A DNA stretch of 64,000 bases from Notospermus geniculatus (GCA_002633025.1 NMRB01000057.1:498945-562944), one strand, 5' to 3'. Positions 38,401-53,400 are shown, counted from the stretch's first letter. Notes: generated by a model from the letters alone, not told the origin. Numbers and translations: made by a program.

Positions 38401-41400
38401 ACATTCATCACGTCTCCGGTAAATTGGATACACGAAAGGTGTTTGGTCGATTGATGCATGACGTGACTGTTGGCTGTGGAAAGGGCTGCTTTGTGCAGCA
38501 GGTGAGAGAGCCGACGGTAGGCTATGGATAATCAAAGATGCTAGTCAGTCGAAAGTAAGGCTGACCGAGCTTCACCGCATGTGACTCAACCACACTGGTA
38601 ATCCTATCTCTGATAGACTGGATGATGACTGGGTATTCTCATCACGTATTAGCTATGTTGCACATACTTGTATTTACGACCACTGTGGTGCGCATAGAAA
38701 AAGCGTATCGACAAAACCGCATTATGTTGCCTTTTTTAGACTCGACGACCATCTCGTCAATAGAAACTAACTATGTTTAGGGCCGCACATACTGACACAA
38801 GCGATCAACAAAGCACCTCAATGTGAATTTTTTGCGTTCATAAACTTTTCAGTCAGACTGCTTTTATATTTAACTTGTCCTTGTTCAGTTGACAAGGATT
38901 TTCCAATGAATAATTTTATAAGTCCTCAATATTTACGAACATTGTGCATTTAAGTAATCATTCAACAACAAGCTATTCCCTTTGAAGATCCCAAACCATC
39001 AAATGTCGTTGCTTTTATTGAATGTTCACTGAGAGCCGTGCCTTGCCGGCCTCGAGGGGATGAGAGAATTGTCTTTGATAAACTAAAGGATGCACTAAAC
39101 AAATAGGGAACGGCAAATACGACTGAGCACCGGATATGGTGCATCTATGATGGTGACTCGGGTTAGGTTATTTCGGTGTTTTACGATGATCGTAAAGAAT
39201 GTTGGCGAAGCGACGGCAATACTGTTTCCAGCCGTCCGTTGTCATGACAGAAAACGATAATTCTGAACTCAAAGACAAAATCGTTTGTTGGGGAGTGTGC
39301 CTTCACCCCAGCTACGGCACCATCGATGCCATAAACGGCTAACTTCGTAATAAAAGAAGCTGAATGTTTATGTTACTTGATTGGATGCAGACGATAATGG
39401 CAGGTTGTCAATTAATCAATGAATACAATGAAAACTTTGGCTGGTATGCTTCTAGTGTTACAAAAACGGTTGATGCAATTTTCATGACCTGTTTCAAGAA
39501 AGTCATTGAATGTCTAAGTTGTGCTGAATTAAAGATTTCGTTGAATTACAGAAAAGAAAACAGCACTATTTTTCAATCATGACGCGTGTTGCAGAATTGT
39601 TGACTGCGGCCGTAAGAAAGAAGGAAGTGGTAAAAGAATTTGTAACGCAATAATCCAGAAGCAACAAACATTCTTTTAAAGGTCTCTCAATGTCTCAGCT
39701 CAACGTCAGGCCCTTGAGCCTCTTGTTGCGCTCTAATGCTGCCCCTAACCTGACCTTTCCTCTCAGCCAATCAGAAACGTCGCTACTGATTAACAAACGC
39801 TCTGATTGGTTCCCACGGTTTTTTTGCATTTGCCAGTGGTGAAAGCAAGTGCAGTGACATGGAATAACAACAATCTTGCCGAAACAAAAAAACCTCGTTA
39901 GTTTTCTGAATAATTAATAAGTATATGTTGTCAATAAGGACTGACGCAAGTTTGCATTACGGAACAAAGCACTAGAGAGGGTTTTTACCATGGACCCTAT
40001 TATAAAATTGATGTACAATTTTACTGACCTACGAAATCCACTGCATGCTTTCAGGGAACAATAACTATGAGCCATCGACGTGGAAAGCATTAGCTAATTA
40101 TGCTACAAGACTTCACTCAGACGCTATTACCACGAAAACCTCAGAATTTTCAAGTGGTTTTTTATTTCGTCATGCTGAGTAGTGCTCTTCTCGAAATAAT
40201 TGGCAAGAGTTGGAACACTGTACGTGTAGAAGTGGTTTCATCAGATTGTTTGGTATTGATTAGGGATACTCTTCAAATTCTCTAATAATGCTTGTATAAT
40301 GCAAACTGCAAGAGTTGCTGACAGTTTGTTGCAATGAAGGTGTAATTCATACGGCAGTTTTTAGATAACGTGCACCCATAAAGAACATGAAACACTATTT
40401 TCATGACGGAGTGTTTACTCTCGATAGCGTTTACTTCTATAATCAAGCCTCCAGGGCACGATTTTACCTCAACAAACACGAAATCAATTCTCGTTCCTTC
40501 ATCATTGGGGACCTTACTTCGGATCGATTCAGTCGTTTCAAAGTGACGAGGAAGTCAGGTAGAATACAAAAAAAACGTTGGAGGAGTGTTAATAAAAGGT
40601 CTTAGAAGTTGTCGATAATGATTGCTTCCAAAAGCTTTGAAACTTCTTATGCTATTAAAAGAGAAGAACTTGGTGGGAGATGGGTTACACAGCTCTGCAC
40701 CTGACGCATGATGTAGCCAATCATTCTTCATTCATTTTAAACTTGGCCCCCACGTTTTCATAACCCAAGCGATAATAGCTTTAAAAAGTGACCAACGTGT
40801 CGGAAAGTTTCATTTCAATTCCACCTTTCTTCAACAGCAACTCGTTTTCGTGATTTAACGACGTGCAATTCTCTTTATCCAAATGCCACCGTATCCAATT
40901 AGCAAACCTAGAATTCAAAGCATCGATACCGAGAAAGAAAGCTCCACAATACCCGATGGAAAGAATCCGTGTGATAAACGAATATTGATGACCGCTTCAT
41001 CAGGATAAACAGCGAAGTTGGCGCCTGCACCGACTGATTCAGTCTTGGAAGATTTCTCAACATTCTTATTGTCTGCCGATAAAACGCAGTCTATGCATTT
41101 AAAAGGCCAGTATGATTTATTTCTTGATTTATGGAAGTTCATCGCAGGCAAAATAGTACATCAATATTCCTTACAAGTGGAAGTATCAATATTTTCCTGT
41201 AGACATCATTAAGATTTATTTAAGAGTCTACATTGTATATTGCAGCTTCTATAGACTGTGTCAATCGACAAGTACTGCGATTACCACAGCCAGTATTTTC
41301 AATGTCACGTATCTACAGGTTCTTCGACGTAACGAGATGCTTATATTACGAACCAATCATTGCGATCTATCGCTCCTGGTTGACAGGGGCACCGACACTG

Positions 41401-44400
41401 CCAGACGAAATTCTGCTAGTGCCACAGCCAAGCAATCGACTGTAACGCTAATGCCGCGTAGCTGTCATTAGAAAGTTCTCAGGTGATATCAGAGGAAACA
41501 GGTGATTATGTCTTGACAGGGCTGCTACTCTATCTCTGCTTCTACTGTGTCGTTGTCGGCAAAGATTTTGGTTCATCGCATCATATCACTGGCAATACAG
41601 CACAACTGTTATGGTGAAAGGGTTTGTTCGTGGGGCTCCTGGAAGAATCGGTCGCCTCGAATGCTGCGGCGGGTTCGGTTCCCTACCAGACCAATTCATG
41701 CAAGTCAACTCTCATTGCCAGTTCGCCGTCACGTGCTCCTCAGCGAAAACGTTCATAAACGACTGATACAATCAACTAGACATCTTTCTCTATTACTTAC
41801 ACGACAATATTAGATACAGTCCGCGTACCCGTGTGCCCCGGGGCGCTAACGAAATACAATAAACCCCTACCAAGCATTTGAATCCAATCTATGACTCCAT
41901 CATCCGTGCCACAGAATCGTTAGCCGCGTAGCACGCCGAGACGACGGCAATGCCATATGAACGTCTTGATTTCCTCTGGGCGTGCTGGTGATCGAGGTTG
42001 GTGGATTTAGACCGTTTGTCATTCTACAACCTGAGGACTTTATCATTGGTTGATTGGGTCCCGACCTGTACTTCACCCGCCATTAGCAAAATAATAGGAT
42101 TCGCGGAAATGAAACACGCCCTGGTGTCGTGTTCATCAGAGAGTGCTCGGTGAAGAGTAAATTTTGAAACAATGGCTGAAGCTGGCAGCAATCTGTTCGT
42201 CATGACACGAACTGAGGTTGAGGGAAAACGTTTGTGGGAAAGAATATGGATCTTATAATCCACCATGACACAAACGGTGTCAAAACATCAAGAAACCTTA
42301 TGGATACGTTGATAGGCATATCACCAAATCACGGAAACATAAATACGGAAATGTGGGCAATCGCTAAAAGGGCAACTGCAGCCAATCACATAAGTGATGC
42401 TTCAATGGCGGAAGTCGTTCTTTTTCTTTCTTACCAAACGAGGTAAGCAAACATCAAACCATTCTAGCTAGAACTCGCCAACCACTTTCTTATTACCGCT
42501 GAACTCTCGTTGGTTCTCGTGTATAAGAAACGTGGTACTCTGATCCAATAAAACGTTCGTTATTGGAAAATGGAGGTAATTTGGGCCTCGTTAGGATCAA
42601 AGAAAAGAATGTCAGCTATCAACAGGTAACCATGGCTGCTGATACAATACCCTTGTGACTATCACGGTTAACTTGTTTTAGATAAGTGATGATCGCGTCT
42701 GTAAAGTCAAACGTGTGATTTCTAAGGAAATTGCACGCCATTCTAATGCGGAGGATGAAGAATTTTTCATGCCATTTTATCGCCCACCATTTCATGGACG
42801 TAATTTTTCATGTTCAAGTTATTCTTCATGTACAAGCTATTCTTCATGTACAAGTTATTCTTCATGTACAAGTTATTCTTTATGTACTGTACAAGTTATT
42901 CTTATGTACTGTACAAGTTGTTGTTCTTCATACCCGCCGGTACACGTTATTCTCCATGTAAAGTTATTCTTCACATGTATAAGTTGTGGATCTTCATGTA
43001 GAAGCGTTGTCATGCGGCGGTTGAGGCTGATTCCAGGCGTGTTAATTAGACAACTGGTAGCCTGATTATCAGATACATGGGAACCCTTTCCATGACTCAT
43101 CCGCCTCAGGGATCTTATACACTGTATCAACCACTTTGACGACCATAATCTCAATTAGTCCCTTCTACCATCCATTTCTTCAAAAGAAATGCGGGGGCTT
43201 TGTAATCCCTGGTTAGTAATATACTTGCTAAATTATTCTCGAGTCAGCTTCCATAACTACAGCAGGAAAGTCATCATCNTCTTTGATACAAAAAATGTTT
43301 CTTATTTTGATACATTTTATTTTGATACATTTATCTACGCTGACGGTGGACAGGTTAACGATTGTGCATCTTTTGCCGAAATTTCAACACAGGCGGAAAT
43401 TTCCAGCGCCGCCTGACATATCCAAACAATACATGGATGCATGCATCAGCGCCGCACAGAGGGCATAGTCGCCATGGCCGAGTGGCAATGCAGCCTGCCC
43501 ATGGAGCAGAAGGTCTCGGGTTCGATACGCGGGGAGTATAAATTTTCTTTGGCTTGACTCATTATTTTTTTGTTTCTTCTTTTACCCTTTTTTGTTTTTT
43601 TTCATCGTGTATTTACTGCTCTTGCGTTTATTTCGCATGGGAATGCATGTAAAACATGTCTTAGGCCTACTGTTATCATAATACAGTCATCACTTCCTCC
43701 ACATCCTTAATTCCTCACTTCTCCCCAACCATGCTTATTCGACATAGCGAACCCCAGTTGCCACCAGGCTTGTTTTGCTTTCATTCCAAACAAAAGATCC
43801 ACATTGCTTTTGGAATAGGTTGTTCCGCTTTGCACGCTCTGCAGAGGAACTCGCATTACAAACGCTGTGGTGTTGCTGCATAAGCACTAGAGTCATGAAA
43901 GAATTTTATGCCAGAGCCTTTTTAATAAAAGAACAAAACGTCCAGCACATCACCTATTCCAGTTGGAAGGACATGTACGGGTACCTGAAACACCATGCTG
44001 GTTCTCAAATTTGTCCATCTATTTTGGTAGATGGGGATTTAACTCAGTGGGTTCGAATCCCACAAGAACTATCGCATATCTATTATAACATTCAACAAAA
44101 GATAAGTACCGCAGGTTCCTGGAACAGTGGTAGACGCCAAGGTAGTTGACATGGTCAGTGGATTTTGAATGCAACCCGAACAATAGAGGGATTAGAATAA
44201 TGCTTCCATTGTTCGTATGCACACGGTCAGAAGAATGCCGGGATGGCGTCAAAGAAGAATTCCATCGAGAAACAGCCTTCGTTTGTCTCCTGAAGGAAAC
44301 ATAACAAAAGTGGTGAAGACAAGGACCCAATCTATTTCATCTGATGATATGTCGCTTTCTGAATACGCTATGTGTTTTGGGTATTCCGGAGATGGCAACC

Positions 44401-47400
44401 AATCTTAGCCATCAGTAATCGGAATATGGTCAACAAGCGACCACTATCGTCAGATGCGCTGAGCATCTTCGGTTTGCATGACAGTAAAACCTCATTGCGC
44501 GGATGAACACTGCAGGCACTGATGGAACTCACGCATGGCCGGGTTTACCAAGAAACATTGACCACGCTAATATCCGGTTACAATTTATTATTGGCTGGCA
44601 ACAAATTGGAAGGAATCGATAGATTATTTGCGGTAGATAATGGATTTTGTCTCTATGATAGTAACATCCATATATCCAAGATGGCGAGATTACTTAAGGA
44701 ATAAACTACGTGTTTGGTTTCCTGCATGATCGGGGTGCTAATGTTGATAACTTGAGTGAGTGGCCTTCCGATATCTTATCCGTGTCGCGAAATCCATTAA
44801 CTTCGTGTCATCAGTGTGACATATCGGGATCCGGTCGCTCATCCATCTACCATTCTATACTGACCTAAGGCTAACTGATGACGCCTGGTCATAGATACGG
44901 TGTTGGTGTTATCTTGTTTTGTACGGTGTCGGCAATGTCATTTACCGAGCAAGCCAATGCTAAATGTAACATGAACTATGAACTAATAATTCACATATCA
45001 GCCCTGAAAATTCAACAACAATTGATTTAAAGATTAACTGATGAACTAAATCAATCTCTCTACTTCACACTATCTATACAAGAGATGTTCAATTCATTTG
45101 GTTTCTTAAAGGTTCTTTAAAAAGAAGATTTTACCTTAAAAGCTGTAGGCCTGAATGAAATGAGTGTACGATTGGCGAATGCCAAATCTTGCACGAGGGA
45201 CAGTCCCAGGTCGACCGAATTCGCAACGAATTCCCACCATTTGGTGTCATCATCAAAGTGCAAAATTCATAAAAAGGGCTCAAGACCCACCTTCGCAGTA
45301 AATTGACTGGTAACAGATAAGCTGCTACATACACCGCTAATCTTCGCCACTAAGTAGCTTCAACTTTAAGGCATTTTCTAAAGGTCACATTTGCCTCTAA
45401 AAGTCATGTAGCGAACCGCCTCGTCCGTAAACAAGGCGTCACCAAGTGCAGGAAAGAATGGGTTCCTTGCTGTGTCTGTTGTCAATGGCAGTGGAGATTA
45501 TGCCAACTCAATAAGAAACATCGAAATGCCCGATTCATGGGTGACTTGTTGTCGTGGGATGTTGACAATCCCGGCTTGGCATCATTAGAGAACATTTTTC
45601 TCCATCAAGTACAGGAACGAATTAGCTGTATTTGTTTCCCCAACCATACCCAAGTAATTCTCCAAAACATATAACTCATCCAACGACTAAACCTTAGGGA
45701 ATAAAGTTACCAAACGACTTCATAATGAAGTTATAAGGCAACTGGGTATTGAATATTTACGAATAGTTTGCCGAGTGGTGGTTTCTCTCATTTAGACAGT
45801 CATTATAGTGACGCGAACTTTTAAAAAGGCTGTCCTTTGAGACATCTCGTTTTTTGCCTATTATCAGACGTTTTACTTATACGTGCATCAATTCAAAACG
45901 ATAATATACCGTGTATCTTTGGCAAATGGGACATTCCATTCTAGAATACACGAACGGGGACAACATTAAGTCCACGTTATTCACATGCTGGCCGCTATAT
46001 GGCTATTAGTCCAGTCGCTTAGCCTCAAAATTCGGCCCCATCGGGACACGGCGGACAAAAGTACCATTTTTTGTATATTCGTTCCTTAGATGACAATCTT
46101 CAAATTTGGAGGGGGCGCCACTCTGGCACTCTTGAGCGTTTTGAGAAAATCTCGTTTCCATGGAAACCGAAGCCAAATTTCGTGTATTTTGAAAAATGAC
46201 GATATCTTAGCCTTTACAAATGATATTTATTTTGCTTAAGTGGCTATATGTATGTTATCATAGGTGGGCTTTCTTTTTGGCGCATTGCCAAATTTATGAA
46301 AGGTCAAGGTCATTTACAAAGGTCAAGGTTATATCCAATTTTCAGCGTTTTTGCACGAAAAAAATTGAGAAAGCTGAAATTCAATGGAATCACATAGATA
46401 GGCCGTGCTGGATAACAATGTAATATTTGTCTCAAAAACTTNNNNNNNNNNNNNNNNNNNNNNNNNNNNNNNNNNNNNNNNNNNNNNNNNNNNNNNNNNN
46501 NNNNNNNNNNNNNNNNNNNNNTTTTATGTATTTTGACCCATTTTGTGTTAATTTACATAGAAAACGCCATTTCTTATTACATAACTACTAAAAACAATTA
46601 AGAACATGTTTTTCTGCTTCTGAGGCACCATGTTTCTATCTGTTGGTAATACATTTATGGGGTGTAAATCCCACCGTTCAAAAGTTAGCTGTACATCGGC
46701 TCCAATTCTCCTGTACAAAGCTCAGTTCTTGGGTCCAATGATAAAGTCAGTGTCATGAGCTTCAAACGGGATATTCTACTGAAAGAAAGAAAATCTCAGA
46801 TGGCGCCCCCTCTAAATTTAAAGAGTACCAATAGACAAACCACCAGAAAAAAATTGGTGATTTTGTCCGGCGTGTCCCGATCGTTTCCATAACCGACTAG
46901 ACTATATGTGTCGGTATAGAAATGACATGGCCGTCAGAAAAGAAATGACGCGGCCGTTACAAATCGACTAACTGTGGACATTTGGTTTGATCCTATCCAA
47001 ATGGAGACATTAATGCAAACTACACTGCATGACCTATGGTGTTATTCGGCAGGCTTTCAATTGGGACATCCCCATTTGCTATTGAGTCCTCAGTTATACG
47101 GTGGTTTTTCACCCACAAGTTGACGATTGACAGGCATACGAATGCAACACGGAACCAAGACTGTTAATCTGGATGACCCAATATTTCCAACTGCATCTTT
47201 CGGTTTATTCAACCTGTAATACGATATGAAAGAGAGTGCAAATTGTGTCAATTAGCACTGAATTTGTGTTCAGGATCGGGTTCAAGCAAATTGCTCATGT
47301 TCTCCACTTTTCTACCACGGGTTGTTCCTACGCGAAGGATTTCGTGATAGGCGATACTTTGACGAGCCCCATTCACGCCTCGACTGCTAACATACTAGCA

Positions 47401-50400
47401 GAAGCTGCATAACAAATGTCATGTCACTGATCCAGCCAAGTCAGCAGATCAGAGCACGAGATAATCCGACCCCGTAACTATTGCGTATGACACTGATCGA
47501 TAAGCCGCTAAAATCGTTGCTATCTATGGACAGATCACGAATTAGAATTAGAAAAAAACGACGAATATATAGCATGCTAGGATTCTCATGACGGATCTGA
47601 TGGTGTGCAACTCTTTGGAACAGCAGGCATGTCATCGGTTGACAAACGTTTCGTATAGGGTTCACTTCTCCAATTTCGAACATCTCGTTCTAAGCCTTTG
47701 TGCTGCTGCCGCTGGAAATTTAATAGAGCACACGGAGAACATGTCTCCACTTTTTCAGGCGGGAGCCCACACCTTGCAGGATCCTAGCAGGAACCATATT
47801 CTTCTTTTTCTTACCGCAAAGGAACCGAATCACCACGAGGTGCTCCCTGCTAGAGAATGGGTCTCTGCACTGTTCAAAACTGCTTCCATCTAACAGCAAC
47901 TCGTTTGGTCAGATACAGCGTGGCCATGACTTTTATTAAGAAACATCTCCTTCAAGTTGCACTTATATTTCATCATGCCATATTCTCCTTGAAGAACAAA
48001 TTAGTCCTCATGGTCCTCTCAGCTCTATTCTGGTCGTCAGAATATCGACAACCACTTCCGGTTAAAACAGATATGGTGAAACAAGCCTCGTATAGTCATT
48101 GATTATACACTTTCCAGGACAATTATGATAGAGCCAACTTACAGTAGAGATCAGGGCCCATATTCATAAAACCTTGCTAGCTTAGTTGGCTGCTAGTTGT
48201 GTACATTGGCCAGTACAAACTGGGCACTTAAGCAGGCAACTAAGCCCAACAAGGTTTTATGAATATGGATCCTGTTTACTGTAAAACGTAGAGTTGAGAA
48301 CAGACCGAACCAAGCATCGCGAGATCTCGTAATGGTATAACGTGGTCTAACTCAGCCACCAACATAAGAAGAATTAAACTCTGTCACTTCTACGTTTAGG
48401 CCTTCTGACGTCCCTAAATCGGCAATATCTTACTTTCATTATCTTATACTGTGGCTAATTAGAGTTTGGCCCTTCTCCGAGACCAAATATACAAGTAACC
48501 GTGTCTTTTTTTCTTCCAGATGCTGATCTCTGTTACCGGAAGTTCAAGGAAAGAATTGGAGGATGTCGAGGTATGATGCGGAAGAGATTCAAAAATGCAG
48601 AGTCATGCTGCGAGAAGAAATCCGCAGCCGGATACGCACAAGCCGAGGTAAGAAAAATGGTGCGAAAAACTTCGCCTAATCAGATGTTAATTATATGCAA
48701 TGACGTCAATAAGTTTCCACCTGAATCTGAAAAAAGCAACGCTGGTCCTGCGAGAGATGTGAATTATTACGATGATTAATATGATCATCAGGTTACATGA
48801 GATTTATACCACGGAAACCAGGATGTTTTTCAGAGGAACTCACCGTTAACAAGATATACGATATCTTGTCGATAGGTGATGCATATATTTACATTGACAA
48901 CCTGAGAAATGACCGCACAAATCGGCATTCTCAGCTTAGCATAGCCAGTTCGACAAGCCGAGCGGAGTGGTTTTTCAGTAACCATTTACCACGAAAGAGA
49001 TGACAAAAAAATTATAAAGAGGCCAAAAGGAGGCATAACAGACTAAATTGTACGTTAGTCCGTTATGCCTCCTTTTGGCCTCTTTGTAACATTTTCCGGT
49101 GTATTTCACAAGTTTTAACTCGTGAAATAACCGAAAAAAATACAGAGGTCAAAAGGAGGCGTAACAGACTAAGTTTTAAGTTAGTCCGTTACGCCTCCTT
49201 TTGGCCTCTTTGTAACATTTTCCGGTGTATTTCACAAGTTTTAACTCGTGAAATAACCGAAAAAAATACAGAGGTCAAAAGGAGGCGTAACAGACAACGT
49301 TAAAACGTCAGTCCGAAATACCAGACGAGTAAGTGCGAGTCAATGCTTCTGACATGCCAAATTCCAAAGACTACCAATGTATGAGAGATAATATTTCTAT
49401 CATACGGATAGATTATTCAGCGATGAATTGGTTTGCGCCCCGCAGGGTGTTGTATGGCTTCGCGATTAGATTACATTAATCGCTGATTGAGATGTCTGCG
49501 AATGTTATATAAAAACCGAGAAGCCTACGTGCTGCTGATGTTGGTAGTGCAGAAGCCATATTTTTCAGGTGGTCACCCGTATCTGTCAAAGGTTACCCAA
49601 GGTGCTCTTTGCATTCAAAAACCTTGCATTGCTTCGGGCAATTAACGATGTAACACTACCAGAGGAAACTGCGATGACTTTCTGAGTTACATCCATCCCG
49701 ACTGAAGTGACAGTCGCGCGAGCGAGCTCATATTTCAATCGCCATCCCCATTACAATTTGAGAGTTGAAACTCTCGCTTTCAAAAAGCGCAGCATGGTGC
49801 TGTAAACAATCATCATGTGTTTGGATCCAAAAATGGATTAGATGGTTGCAAACCGTCTTACCATTGCTGGACATCATGCAGACAGAAATGTCTCTGGTGC
49901 ATAATACTGAATCACAAGTAGCCTATCTGATGTATCGTTCCTGATGTAGGAGGTGACACAATTTTTCAGCAGTGAAGTTAGAGACTTTCTCGCCGTCGAC
50001 AAGGCGGAAAGGTCAGAACCCGGACCGATTCAAAGGATGAAAAGGGCGTACTTAAAGCGTAAGCCGAGAAAGAAGCAAGACACAGCCGATTCAGCTGGCA
50101 TTACCATTGTTGCCATTCAGAAGAGCTAAGCACTGATGACATTAAAAGAGATTTTTATTACTCAGTGCTGTGAGGTGTTGCGGCCGTTACTGGCCATCTC
50201 TTTTTTCTCAAACGCATGCTTAGGTAACGTAGTTCTGCTCACATTCCGAGGGGATTCACGAGAAAGTGCACATTACTTTGGAAATGGTGTACAAATCCAG
50301 GTACCCATTTCACACCTGTGTAGGATGAGCCAATTGACATACAGAGACTTAGCCAGTCTCACGCCGAGTGGGGATCGAACCTGGGTTCTTCTGACCACCA

Positions 50401-53400
50401 GCCAGAGACCCGAATCGCACGGCGGCTCCTGATGAAGAACATGATGTGTCCTTTTTCATGCACTGATTGCCCATCTCTTTCCAGGAATACATACAAGGCC
50501 GTCGAGGGAGGAAGTATTTCAAGTGTATATCATGTGAAACTCTGAGGAAGAGCGCTAACTCCATCAACACGACCATATCTCAGAAGCCTTCCAAGAAACC
50601 TGCGAAGGCGGAAAACAAAGTCGAGGCGCTTGTCATGTCAGGTGAGTTCTTGCAAACAACTCAAGCGGTATCCTCGACCCGGACAGTGTTTGCTACCGTC
50701 TGCAAATTGCTATGACTGGTTTGGGTTGTAGCTTCTTCGGAACACATTCTGGCGTCCAATGGCTATAAACGAAGGTGGAGTTCCGTGCTCTCACCGACAG
50801 CAAACTTAGACGTCGCCATGATATACAGACGTGTTTTCCTGTAATGCGGAACATCGATAACTAGACTGACCCCTTGTATCGTCACGATGCTACAAGCTAG
50901 CCAACTAATCCACCTGGTCTAGAGTCTGATAAATACCTTAGCTTCCGTTGTCAAACGAATCTGTCTATGAGCGAGGATAGGCCGGATTAGGCTTCACCTC
51001 AGACCATCTGCTCTCCGCCAGAGACAACATCACGTTCTCAATTAACAACCTAATTTACCATTCCGTGGGCGTAACATTTGGTTCCACCAGGCTTCCTGAA
51101 ATGACTACACCATCCTTTGCGGAGTGTCATTCAATTAGCAGCAGTCGGGAAAAATTGTCAGATCTGGAAGTCCCTTCTTTTAACCCGAAGAATGCAAAAC
51201 AGCATTACTGCCTCGATATATTTCGTGCTGAATTTTTCAACCAAACAATAACCAAGTCGTCTGCCGTGTCTTAGCAAAAATCGGTGAGATACAAACAGCT
51301 GCTTTGCCTGAGAGGACAAAGGAGCAGTCTGATTTGCGTGATAGAGGACGACTCCTCTTTGTCATCATATTCCACAGATAATCACATTCTGCGTCTCAAT
51401 TAATCGTGCAACAAAATGATGAGAAAGATTAGTGGTATTAAACTGCTTCTTGACAACACCACCATACATTGGTGCGATCTTTCGACAACGCTGCCTCCAT
51501 GCAGGCGAGGAGAGTCGTATCCAGCCATAAGGAAAAGGAACGCCAATGCTGGATCACACCTTTCAAAGGTCTCGTTATTACCGATATCATTTGACTGTGC
51601 TGTCGTAAAGATGATAACTAGCCTGCCAGTGAGGAAGACGGGTGAACCGATCCTAACAGGCTCTACTGAATATAAGATAGCCAACCTGCCAGCCACATCC
51701 AAATTTAGGACGTTGGTCGCTCTGCCGTTCAGGACCACCGCTACACCCGAAGGAGAACAAACCAAGCTGCCAAGAAAGTTACACCGAATCCACAAGTGAA
51801 ACTGCAGGGAATGAGGTTGAAGAAAGTGGTACACGTATAGAGGTTTTCTGAGACGCCGTATCATGACCGTTCGCACGCAACAGAAGACGAAGAAATATAT
51901 GTATGGCAACACATAAAAGTCCACCATCTTCGCTGAAAGCGCCAGAGGCATGAAAATTTGTCGAATAATACTCAGGGAGAGTACATCTTCCACGTTCATC
52001 GAACTACTGGTCTCTTATGACTAAAGAGAACGTCGTATACCGAGAAGAAGATGAAGTGTCTCAGCATAAGGTGTCATCGACATCAATAAAAAAACATTTC
52101 CAATAGTAGCCTACTTCTGCCACTACACCAGGGGTTGTCAGTCGGCTAGTTCGAGAGGAATGCCCACTCGGATCACTCGCCCATTCATTAATTACTAAGA
52201 TATATTACAGTCACAAAACTCCTACGCCAAGCGCAGTATCTCCTCTCAGTAATCATTCGCTTGTATCAGATAATTATAATGAAATAGACGTGAAAAAATA
52301 CCCTCGAAGGGAACCAACTGCGGTCGAGACGCGAGTATAAATAATCGGAGACGATTGTCTTGTTGCTGTAGCAACAGCCGCCAGGAGATCTTCCAGTTAG
52401 ATTACTTCTGTCTCAACAGTGCGCTGTTGGTTTTCCATCAAAAATATTGGAGCATTTCAACGTGGATTGCGTTAGATTAAGCAATCACCTCAGCTCAAAG
52501 GAGTCGTTACCATTGCTTTTTCGAAAAAGCACGTCGGTCTCTAACGACGTCGTAACCTAATGGCAACAAGTCTTGACATAAGCTACTGCACATAATGAAT
52601 ACTGGAAGGTTTTTCCTTTTCATGATAACATGGCGGAACTGGGCGGCAACCAAAACCATTCATCTTCCATCTTCCATAAAACAAATTTCCCCGATTCTGT
52701 CCGTTCGTTCGTCTCTGTCTGTCTGTCTGGCCGGCTGGCTGGCTGGCCATGGTTGGCGGCACCGCCGGCAGAAGAAGGGTTTGAAGACAAACAACAAACA
52801 ATCTCAAACCCTGCAGAAGCAGGTTTTGCCTTTCATTCGGAAAAAGTTCCGAGTCTCATCTGATTTCTTTTTCCACAGGCTGGACGGAATGGAGTGAGTG
52901 GTCCAAGTGCAGTGTGACGTGCATGGCTGGTGTACAGGAGCGAATCCGTCTCTGCCCCTCTGGTAACTGTGTCGGAGAACACAAACAAGCCAAACCATGC
53001 AGCCTTCGTGCCTACTGTCCAGGTACGTACATCAAGCCCAAATGGCGAGATTGGATACACCAAATGTGAACAAACAGTCTCGCTTTTCGCACGAAATTGA
53101 GAGTTGAAAAACTAGCTATCAAGTTAACAGCACATATCGATTCCGTGTTCCACCTCACCAATATGTATCATTCTTTACGACCCCACAGACGTAGCTAGCA
53201 GGATGAGCCTCGTGTACGGTATTAGATGAGACGAGATGCCACAGACATTCCCATCTATTTTCACTACCAACATTGACTTCCACTATACTGTATAATCAGT
53301 CCCTGCATAGCTCTAGACTTGTCCCTTGCCGATCAAACCAGAGATCGTTCACAGATAGACCTCCGGGAAGTTGATCAAAGACAGATAAAAGTTCTGTCTC

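Larger units (their letters stand above)
33146..46039 (+). other. Predicted properdin-like intron 1, middle part
   Basis: No gene recognised in about 13 kb. It contains an 18-bp minisatellite (42807-42990), a tRNA-like SINE head (43467-43538), an isolated T-arm-like sequence near 44057-44073, and a single N at 43279. Candidate open frames are under 130 codons without domain or splice support. Confidence 0.5.
48648..50484 (+). other. Properdin-like intron 2
   Basis: Intron between the two N-terminal domain exons. It holds the 126-bp hairpin array (49018-49295) and a reverse SINE (50290-50430). A lysine-rich frame at about 49960-50129 was considered as an exon and rejected because it begins with a stop in the required phase. 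Confidence 0.6.

Noticed and set aside
42807-42990. CRISPR-like array or repeat protein MFKLFFMYKL
   Set aside because: The repeats are directly adjacent without unique spacers and the genome is eukaryotic; it is a minisatellite.
44040-44080. tRNA gene with GGGTTCGAATCCCAC
   Set aside because: Only a T-arm is visible; no D-arm, anticodon arm or matching acceptor stem could be found.
49960-50129. Lysine-rich open frame as a further properdin-like exon
   Set aside because: The upstream exon ends in phase 0, and the available acceptors at this point give an immediate stop in that phase. Exon 50485-50641 joins cleanly instead.
51400-51999. 199-codon minus-strand gene
   Set aside because: No recognisable domain and no splice support; it lies within intron 3 of the properdin-like gene.
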